A stretch of 14,795 nucleotides of DNA from Flavobacterium psychrophilum (GTDB taxonomy: Bacteria > Bacteroidota > Bacteroidia > Flavobacteriales > Flavobacteriaceae), in NCBI GenBank assembly GCA_945907225.1, contig CAMDSN010000017.1:1-14795 (forward strand), written 5' to 3'. Below are positions 7,272-14,795 of this stretch, in pieces. The translations under genes and the position numbers were made by a program. The notes under the pieces are model-generated. The model was not told the DNA's origin. It worked only from the letters and a program-made list of their open reading frames with translations, and did not search any database. The first letter of the stretch is position 1, and each line of letters starts with the position of its first letter.

Positions 7272-8123
7272 CTATTTATTCAATATGTGATAAGCGATCA
7301 AACCGTCAATTGGTCGTCTTAAAATGTTTCCAATTTTTAAATCATAAGATTCCAAAACTTCCTCAAGCTCATCCTTTAAATAAAAGGCAATTGAGCCCAC
7401 AAAATGAACCAATAAGTCACGAGAATTATCATATTGTAAAATATAATTTTCAACAAAATCTTTCATTTCAGATTTTATAATTTGTTTACAAAAATCGGTT
7501 TCTTTATGTTTTATTAAAAACTTAGCAAATGTCGCTAAGTAAGCATTTGGATTTGGTTTTTTATATAAGTTATTTTTTATATGGTCGGGATCAACATTGT
7601 AATTATTTTTAAAATCTAATGCTAATTCCTTAGGCATTTTATTAAAATAATAACCTCTTAACAAATGTCTGCCAATTCTATTACCTGAGCAATCGTCCAT
7701 AACAATATAACCTAACGATTGCACTTTTTGATGCAATACTTTCCCATCAAAATAGCTACAATTTGACCCGGTTCCTAATATACAAACTATGGCTTGTTCA
7801 CCGTTAGGGGTCGTAGCATAAGCAGCTGCATAGGTATCTTCGTAAACTGAAACTTTGGAATTAATGAAATATTCTTTAAAAACATTTGACAAAAAATCTT
7901 TCATCCTATTGGTGCCACAACCTGCTCCATAAAAAAAGAGATTAGTAACTTTTTCTTTATTGTGTGAAATATCAAATTTATCATTTAGACGATTTAGTAT
8001 TTCTTCTTTATCTAACACTTCTGGATTTAAACCCAAAGATTGGGTAGTAAAAAGTACTTTTCCGCTATCATCAATGGCAATCCAATCGGCTTTGGTAGAT
8101 CCACTATCAACTAATAATTTCAT
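7272..8123 (-). CDS. BadF/BadG-type ATPase, probable N-acetylglucosamine kinase
   Basis: This 283-residue protein belongs to the ASKHA fold (sugar kinase/Hsp70/actin). Phosphate-1 loop DSGSTKADW is at residues 6-14 and the phosphate-2 region ILGTGSN at 115-121; VGSIAFYL near 242-249 fits the adenosine motif. Relatives phosphorylate N-acetylglucosamine to GlcNAc-6-phosphate in the cytoplasm. The motif after LGYI, which in typical NAGK proteins reads as G-D-E-G-S-G, is here MDDCSGNRIG (142-151), so Glu-Gly is replaced by Asp-Cys. The substrate is therefore less certain than the fold. It starts with ATG 53 nt downstream of the GAPDH stop and is probably the last gene of the pfkA-GAPDH cluster, although a separate promoter cannot be excluded. 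GlcNAc salvage from peptidoglycan turnover would fit the neighbourhood, as inference. Confidence 0.8.
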   Translation of the reverse strand: MKLLVDSGSTKADWIAIDDSGKVLFTTQSLGLNPEVLDKEEILNRLNDKFDISHNKEKVTNLFFYGAGCGTNRMKDFLSNVFKEYFINSKVSVYEDTYAAAYATTPNGEQAIVCILGTGSNCSYFDGKVLHQKVQSLGYIVMDDCSGNRIGRHLLRGYYFNKMPKELALDFKNNYNVDPDHIKNNLYKKPNPNAYLATFAKFLIKHKETDFCKQIIKSEMKDFVENYILQYDNSRDLLVHFVGSIAFYLKDELEEVLESYDLKIGNILRRPIDGLIAYHILNK

Positions 8124-8176
8124 TTTAAATCTAATTTAAATTGGACTCATGCAATACAGAATCGAAAAAATAGTTT

Positions 8177-9193
<1,017 letters not shown>

Positions 9194-9263
9194 CTATTAT
9201 TTTATTTTTAAATATGTGTGGTTATTTTAACCTTTTATACATTTACATTTTGGCAAGAGTTTA

Positions 9264-10250
9264 TTATGTAGACATAATATCAGACACCCTCAATAAGTCA
9301 TTATCAATAGCAGAGTGGCCTTTAATAGCTTGTTCTAAAGGTGTTAGAGCTACTTTGTTATTAAGTATGCCTACCATAAAATTTGATTTCCCTTCTAACA
9401 AAGATTCTACTGCTTTTACACCTAGACGAGAGGCCAAAACTCGATCAAAACAAGAGGGTGATCCCCCGCGTTGCATGTGACCAAGTACCGAAACTCGTAT
9501 GTCATATTCTGGAAGGTTTTCATCGATATAATCTTTAAGTTCAAAAACATTTTTTCCGATTTTATCACCCTCAGCAATAACTACTATACTTGATGATTTT
9601 CCTGACGCTTTGCTTTTTTGTAATGATTCTAAAAGTCTATCAAGCCCTAAATCTTCCTCGGGAATTAAAATTTCTTCAGCACCAGCACCAATTCCGGCAT
9701 TGAGTGCAATATGGCCAGCATCTCTTCCCATAACCTCTACCAAAAAAAGACGATTATGAGAACTAGCCGTATCACGAATCTTATCAATACAATCTACAAC
9801 AGTATTAAGTGCTGTATCAAATCCAAGGGTATGACTGGTTCCAAATATATCGTTATCTATAGTCCCTGGAATACCCATAACAGGATATCCAAACTCTTTA
9901 TTAAAAATTTCTGCACCAGTAAAAGTTCCGTCACCACCAATTAAAACTAAGGCATCTATCTTAGCATTTACTAAATTTTGATGCGCTTTTTTTCTACCTT
10001 CATAATCCATAAAATCTTTAGAACGTGCCGACTTTAATATTGTACCCCCTTTATTAATTATATTATTTACACTTCTAGGGCCCATTTCTTTAAAATCGCC
10101 TTCAATCATACCTTGATAACCCCGGTAAATACCAATGCATTCTATTGAATAAAAAGCACAAGTTCTGACTACAGAACGAATAGCCGCATTCATTCCCGGA
10201 GAATCGCCTCCAGAAGTTAAAACTCCAATTCTTTTGATGGTTGTTGACAT
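9264..10250 (-). CDS. pfkA: ATP-dependent 6-phosphofructokinase
   Basis: This 328-residue enzyme phosphorylates fructose-6-phosphate to fructose-1,6-bisphosphate, the committed step of glycolysis. Motifs in order: TSGGDSPGMNAAIR (residues 12-25) for ATP, GGDGTFTGA (105-113), PGTIDNDI (128-135) with catalytic base D132, MGRDAGH (174-180) and QRGGSPSCFDR (260-270) for the sugar phosphate. Gly at position 108 in GGDGT, where PPi-dependent enzymes carry Asp, argues for ATP as donor. Length and order match the bacterial PfkA type, so allosteric control is likely by family, though not proved here. The ATG start is in the 138-base gap after tamB, whose terminator precedes it, so pfkA probably heads its own transcript with GAPDH and the kinase downstream. 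Confidence 0.97.
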   Translation of the reverse strand: MSTTIKRIGVLTSGGDSPGMNAAIRSVVRTCAFYSIECIGIYRGYQGMIEGDFKEMGPRSVNNIINKGGTILKSARSKDFMDYEGRKKAHQNLVNAKIDALVLIGGDGTFTGAEIFNKEFGYPVMGIPGTIDNDIFGTSHTLGFDTALNTVVDCIDKIRDTASSHNRLFLVEVMGRDAGHIALNAGIGAGAEEILIPEEDLGLDRLLESLQKSKASGKSSSIVVIAEGDKIGKNVFELKDYIDENLPEYDIRVSVLGHMQRGGSPSCFDRVLASRLGVKAVESLLEGKSNFMVGILNNKVALTPLEQAIKGHSAIDNDLLRVSDIMST

Positions 10251-10370
10251 TATTATTATTTTTAAAAATGTAAAATTAGTAAACAGGAATCATTATACTA
10301 CTTATATTATTTTGTTATTGGTATAAAATCAGAAAAATCAATCGTTTTCGTTGATAAGTTTTGCCAATAT
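10251..10370 (-). promoter_or_regulatory. pfkA upstream region with quasi-palindrome
   Basis: This gap between the tamB terminator and pfkA must hold the pfkA promoter if the terminator works. I see no full TTG/TAnnTTTG promoter; the nearest is TAATTTTA at 10278-10271 on the minus strand, one base off the -7 element. A 19-bp quasi-palindrome at 10337-10355 (ATCAA / TTGAT arms of 5 bp around CGTTTTCG) lies about 87 nt upstream of the ATG and could be an operator. This is weak evidence. Confidence 0.25.
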
Positions 10371-10400
10371 TAAAAACAGAGGAATGAGTTAGTCCTCTGT
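10371..10400 (-). terminator. Intrinsic terminator of tamB, overlapping its stop codon
   Basis: On the minus strand a perfect 8-bp stem (10400-10393 with 10383-10376, ACAGAGGA / TCCTCTGT) encloses a 9-nt loop and runs into a T-rich tract (10376-10372). The tamB stop codon (10391-10389) lies in the loop, so the upstream arm is coding sequence. Shape and position fit a Rho-independent terminator that separates tamB from pfkA. Confidence 0.75.
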
Positions 10401-13400
10401 AGGAACGGCTTCTTGATTTGATTTTGGTGGAACTTTTTTCTTTTCTTTTTTATCCTTTAATTGTATAGTCTCTGAGGGTAAAGTAGAATCTAATATATAA
10501 TTTACGTTTGTGGAGGCTCTTTCGATTTTGGCATTTTTAAAAATTTTATTTACCAATTCCTTTAAATTATCAAAATCAACTTCATATGACATTCCTATTC
10601 CTTGGGTATACCCAATTCCTTGTCCAATATAAGTAATATCATTTTCTTTATTAAACACCTTTAAATTTAGAGTCCCATCGGCATTTACTCTGTATTGTAA
10701 TTCGAGATCTCCTACAATAGCTGTCTCAGTTATTCCGCCCACTGGCACACCAACTTTACCATTAACAGTAATCCGTTCATTTATTTTGGAAGAAATAGTA
10801 ACCCCAAATCTTCCATCTGTTTGCTGTCCTGGAGTTCGATCGGCAACAATATATTCTGGCGCAATGGATATCTTATCATCATCACTTGAAAAAATATCAC
10901 TAAAAAGGCTACTTGCTTTTTCAAATAAATTGTTAGATAATTGATTTTGATTAACGCCTTCTGGACTCAAGAAGCTACCGGTTGACAACAAATAAAGCGC
11001 CTGCGTTTGACGTGTATCTTTATCATCTAATTTATATTGTAATTCAGATTTAAGGGAACTGACAACATTGGGGAAGTTAATATTAAAATCGGGTTCAGGA
11101 CGAGCTAAATTCCCTTTAACACCAACAACAACATCAACATCAACTTTTCTGTTAAATGATGGATTGTTAATCAAAACTGATGGGTTTGCTGTAGTTTTAT
11201 AAACAGCTTCTAAATTCAGAACCGCGGCCATAGGATCACCATTCCAAATAATTGACCCCCCTTTTTTAACTGCGAATTTTTTATCTATTAATCCGCCATA
11301 TTTAAAATTGTACAAACCAGAAACTACTGAAAAATCTCCAAACATTTCAAATTTCCCCGATGTATTGATTCTAAAAAGTAAAGTACCATTTCCATTTCCT
11401 CGCATTCCGTGACCACTTTCTCTATTTAAAATTACTTCAATATTTGCAATTTCATTTATAGTAAAATCGAACTCCAATTCTAATCCGTTATAACTATTAA
11501 CTGACGTAATAGTTTCTTTTACTTTTTTTCTTTTTTCTTGTGGGGATTTAAAATGTATAAATTCACTATCCTCAACTGATTCAGCATCGTTTATTGGAAT
11601 TTTAATATCGGTACCAATAGCCGATTCAGCATCAACCTTAATCTTTAGGTTTTCTACTGGACCTTTTATAAATGCAGATCCGTTCATAAATGCACTTCCG
11701 AAGTAAGCCGAATCATCACTATCGGATGTATTTAGGGCAAGAAATCGTCTAGTATCTATGGATAAATCAAGTTGCCAATCGTTAAATTGTTTATGCTTTA
11801 TATAGCCACTAACAGTCGCTTTAGAATTAAATTTAGTGTCGGTAATATTAGTTTCTCTGACAATGAATTTATTTTGTGTGATGTCGATAACTGAATTTTT
11901 ATCAAAAACATAATCCGTGTTAAGTAGTGGAATTGTCAGTCCAGCATCACTCACAAATAATCTGCCGTTGTAATCTAAATTATCTAAAGCGCCATCAATT
12001 CTGGCGGTTCCAGTTACAAATCCTCTGATATTATTGAATGCATCCCCTCCTATTTTACTCAATACTCCAACATTAAATTTCTCAAAATTTAAATCAATTC
12101 CTAAGATTGTTTTATTTTCAACAATTTCAATATCCCCCTCAGCTTTAAACAACTCGAGATTGTTATTTTCAATAGAAGAGTTTAAATGAAAAGTTTTGAG
12201 TGTTTGGTCGCCTTCAATTTCTAGATTCATTGTGCCTAAAACAACATCATTAACTTTAAAATCATTTATTTTCAGTGTGGAAGTCGGTTGAAAAATTGCA
12301 TTCATTTGTTTTACATTAATTTCACCATTTAGTTTACCTTCAAATTTGAATTTATCTATATCCGGGATAACTTTATTTAGGGTAACATTTTCAAATTGAA
12401 GTTGTAGATCTTTATTTTTGGTTCCGTTAAGCAATCCAGCCAAGTTGATACTTTCATCATCATGAGAGAGCGTTAAATTATCAAAAGAAAAATTAGTTAG
12501 TTTTTCATCAAATATAATTCTACTTTTTTCTGTACTTCCATTTTCATTTAAATACCACAGATAATCTTTAAATTGGAGTTCCGATTTATTAAATCCAATA
12601 ACATTGTTATTCTCTTTATTTATGGTATGGAAAAAATTTAAGTTAAAAAAATCTTTACCACTTGTTCCTCCTTTAAACTCGGTCCTAAATTTAAGCGTAT
12701 CATTTGAAAATGTATTAATTACACTTAAATCTCTAATATTGTAGCGCTCAGTTTTTAAGGAGTCTAATTGTATATAAGCATTGTATAAAGGGTTTTGATT
12801 GTCTACTTGAACTAAAATATTATCCAGAGTATTGTTGTAAGCTACAATTTTTTTAGAAGCGAATTCCAATTTAAAATTTTTGCTTTCTGAACTTATATTT
12901 CCCTTTAATTTTGTGTTGTTTGCAAGTGAAATATCGGGATTAAATATTTCTATAACCCTACTATTCAAATCCAAATCAAATTTCAAATATTGATTAGGCA
13001 ATACTTTATTAGGACTATAATTGGAGTAAAAACTTCCAAGTGAATTCGCAACGATTTTCTGTAATTGATTGAATTTATATTTTCCAACTACTGAACCATT
13101 TATTGCATTTGGCGACTGGATTATTATTGATCGTACACCATCATTATCAAAACTTGAATTTAAATCTAAATAATCAATAAAATAAAGATCTTTTTTGTTT
13201 TGGTATGAGGCTTCAGTTATTAATATCCCCCCAGTAAAATCATCAATCGATGTTCCCTTTGCCTTTACTATAATATCTCCTTTAAAAATTGATATTGAAT
13301 CATTAACTAACTTAAGCTTTTCCAGATTAGCATAATCTATTTCAGAATGAAAATCGAAATTATTCACACTTTTGGATAGATCTAATACCCCGTTAAAATC

Positions 13401-14795
13401 CATAAATAAATTTGGATCATTTATGTTAAAATCTCCTTTAAAAACAGGATCTGTAATACTGGCATTTACTAAAATTTTAGAATAGTTATACCCGTTATAA
13501 TTAAATTTAAAAATATCCCCATTAAAATGAGTGTTTATGTTTTTCAGTTTTAATCCCTTTCCATCGACATTAATATCCAAAGAAACACTACCTACGTTTT
13601 TATTATTGATTAAAGCCCCAATGTTAAAATTTTCTAAAACGACATTTCCTTTGTATTTTGCATTATCAATATTTTCTATTTCAGACATTTCTAAATCTGA
13701 TTTAACTAATCCTAGAGCAGTTTTCATTTTAAAATCGGAATTGATAAAATGTGGTGAAACTTCTACTTTTCCAGCAAAATTAAATTGACCTAGTTTTTGT
13801 AATGATGAGGGTAGCTTTTTACCAAGTATGTTTGGAAGTAAATTAGTTAAATCTAAATAATTTGATGAGATCTCTTTAAAATTTCCATTCATATAAAAGG
13901 CGCCTGGACTTCTAGAAAAAAGGTTTTTAAATTTCACATTTCCATTAATCTTTGATGATTTATTATCAATTAAATCAATGTTTGAAGCATAAAAATCATT
14001 CAATGTGCCTCTTATTATTGTTTTAATATTAAATTTTTTATTTTGAGACAATTCAGAATAAAAATAGTGAATATCATTAGTTGCTATTTGAGAACTGTCT
14101 ATATGAACATCAAAAATAACACGATTATTAAAGTCTTTAAAATCCCCATTTTCAATATTATAATCCAATACTATCTTTCCGTCTAAAAAGGAATTATTAG
14201 TCTTCAACTTTAATTTATTTAAAACAATGCATCGTTTAGTGTAAATAAAATCTGAAGTTAAATTTTTTACATAAATACCCCTATGATCTTTAAAACTCAT
14301 AGCATTAATTGTTGTTGAAACATTTGGGCCTTTAATATTGAATGCTTTAAATTTTGCGTTTATTCCAGAAAAATCTAAGTCTTTTGGGATGACCTTATTA
14401 TAATCAAGCATTACAAATCTACTATCGCTTAAAACAATGTTGTCCGACTTCATTAAAAAATTTCCACTAGAGGGCTTTCCATCATTAAATGCATCAAAAA
14501 ATAAATCCAGATTCGTATTGGTTTCACCTTTATAATTTTTTACTTTTAAATAAAATTGATCAAGAAAAATATCGCCAAAAAGTAGTTTGCCGTTAATGAG
14601 CTTATTGAAATCTAAAATACTAGTTTTGATTCGTTTGGCATAAATAAGAGTGTCTTTATGGTGATCTAAGATCAAAACCTTTTTTAATTTCACTCCGCCA
14701 AAAACAGTAAAAGCAACTTGCTCAATATTAATTTTTGTTCCAAAATCCTTGTTTATTCTTTCTGTAAAATAATTTGCTATTTTGGTCTGGACAAA
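10389..14795 (-). CDS. tamB: Translocation/assembly module TamB, 5' end beyond window
   Basis: The frame stays open to the right edge, so 1468 residues are visible and the true start lies outside. The apparent start near 14693 is a GTG inside the gene: upstream codons read on as family-like sequence (QTKIANYFTERINKDFG). TamB is an AsmA-like, inner-membrane-anchored periplasmic beta-rich rod that spans to the outer membrane and is linked to outer-membrane protein assembly and phospholipid transport. Most of the protein is repetitive beta-strand sequence rich in Asn, Asp and Lys. The C-terminal DUF490/TamB domain is clear: GNGNGTLLFRI near visible residue 1133, then GDFSVVSGLYNF, and GGSIIWNGDP near 1180. 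The last 20 or so residues form a Lys/Pro-rich tail. The N-terminal membrane anchor is outside the window. Its TamA/BamA-like partner is not in view. Confidence 0.92.
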   Translation of the reverse strand, partial: FVQTKIANYFTERINKDFGTKINIEQVAFTVFGGVKLKKVLILDHHKDTLIYAKRIKTSILDFNKLINGKLLFGDIFLDQFYLKVKNYKGETNTNLDLFFDAFNDGKPSSGNFLMKSDNIVLSDSRFVMLDYNKVIPKDLDFSGINAKFKAFNIKGPNVSTTINAMSFKDHRGIYVKNLTSDFIYTKRCIVLNKLKLKTNNSFLDGKIVLDYNIENGDFKDFNNRVIFDVHIDSSQIATNDIHYFYSELSQNKKFNIKTIIRGTLNDFYASNIDLIDNKSSKINGNVKFKNLFSRSPGAFYMNGNFKEISSNYLDLTNLLPNILGKKLPSSLQKLGQFNFAGKVEVSPHFINSDFKMKTALGLVKSDLEMSEIENIDNAKYKGNVVLENFNIGALINNKNVGSVSLDINVDGKGLKLKNINTHFNGDIFKFNYNGYNYSKILVNASITDPVFKGDFNINDPNLFMDFNGVLDLSKSVNNFDFHSEIDYANLEKLKLVNDSISIFKGDIIVKAKGTSIDDFTGGILITEASYQNKKDLYFIDYLDLNSSFDNDGVRSIIIQSPNAINGSVVGKYKFNQLQKIVANSLGSFYSNYSPNKVLPNQYLKFDLDLNSRVIEIFNPDISLANNTKLKGNISSESKNFKLEFASKKIVAYNNTLDNILVQVDNQNPLYNAYIQLDSLKTERYNIRDLSVINTFSNDTLKFRTEFKGGTSGKDFFNLNFFHTINKENNNVIGFNKSELQFKDYLWYLNENGSTEKSRIIFDEKLTNFSFDNLTLSHDDESINLAGLLNGTKNKDLQLQFENVTLNKVIPDIDKFKFEGKLNGEINVKQMNAIFQPTSTLKINDFKVNDVVLGTMNLEIEGDQTLKTFHLNSSIENNNLELFKAEGDIEIVENKTILGIDLNFEKFNVGVLSKIGGDAFNNIRGFVTGTARIDGALDNLDYNGRLFVSDAGLTIPLLNTDYVFDKNSVIDITQNKFIVRETNITDTKFNSKATVSGYIKHKQFNDWQLDLSIDTRRFLALNTSDSDDSAYFGSAFMNGSAFIKGPVENLKIKVDAESAIGTDIKIPINDAESVEDSEFIHFKSPQEKRKKVKETITSVNSYNGLELEFDFTINEIANIEVILNRESGHGMRGNGNGTLLFRINTSGKFEMFGDFSVVSGLYNFKYGGLIDKKFAVKKGGSIIWNGDPMAAVLNLEAVYKTTANPSVLINNPSFNRKVDVDVVVGVKGNLARPEPDFNINFPNVVSSLKSELQYKLDDKDTRQTQALYLLSTGSFLSPEGVNQNQLSNNLFEKASSLFSDIFSSDDDKISIAPEYIVADRTPGQQTDGRFGVTISSKINERITVNGKVGVPVGGITETAIVGDLELQYRVNADGTLNLKVFNKENDITYIGQGIGYTQGIGMSYEVDFDNLKELVNKIFKNAKIERASTNVNYILDSTLPSETIQLKDKKEKKKVPPKSNQEAVPTED

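Noticed and set aside
9220..9232. Small hairpin GGTTA-TTT-TAACC between pfkA and GAPDH
   Set aside because: Five base pairs, mostly A-T, with no U-run after it in the transcribed direction; too weak for a terminator call.
9711..13788. Plus-strand open frames at 9711-9944 and 13531-13788
   Set aside because: They are antisense inside pfkA and tamB and show no family features.
14691..14693. Start of tamB at a GTG codon
   Set aside because: The frame continues upstream to the window edge with family-like sequence, so this is an internal Val codon and the gene is truncated by the window.

Overview
The window looks like an ordinary stretch of core chromosome from a low-GC member of the Bacteroidota, most likely Flavobacteriaceae. 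The evidence is the AT-rich base composition, A-rich leaders in place of Shine-Dalgarno sequences, matches to the Bacteroidetes promoter consensus (TTG / TAnnTTTG), and protein types typical of flavobacteria: a very large TamB, an LptD with a single cysteine, and an HdrE-like membrane iron-sulfur protein next to an MCE-domain protein. I see no mobile element, phage gene, CRISPR array, rRNA or tRNA. No gap between genes exceeds about 140 bases.

Layout. (1) 1-446, minus: a small HAD-type phosphatase whose stop lies at or just past the window edge. (2) 540-4022, minus: a tight envelope operon read as N-acetylmuramoyl-L-alanine amidase, then MlaD/MCE protein, then membrane-bound [4Fe-4S] oxidoreductase. 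(3) 4023-4154: a 132-base divergent promoter region. (4) 4155-7233, plus: lptD (LPS assembly at the outer membrane), then ridA (enamine/imine deaminase) 22 bases later. (5) 7272-10250, minus: a sugar-metabolism cluster read as pfkA, then GAPDH, then a BadF/NAGK-type sugar kinase, convergent with ridA. (6) 10389-14795, minus: tamB, truncated at its 5' end by the window edge, with a clear intrinsic terminator that overlaps its stop codon.

Functionally the window joins envelope building (LptD for LPS, an MCE protein for phospholipid, TamB as a lipid-bridge protein, and an amidase for septal peptidoglycan) to central glycolysis. The amidase and the putative GlcNAc kinase could in principle meet in cell-wall sugar recycling, but that is inference.

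I found no convincing new system. The points most worth a second look are the compact, overlapping divergent promoters between the amidase operon and lptD; TTG start codons on both mlaD-like and lptD; an HdrE-like Fe-S protein in a lipid/peptidoglycan operon without its usual CCG-domain partner beside it; an altered active-site motif in the sugar kinase; and the tamB stop codon inside its own terminator loop.
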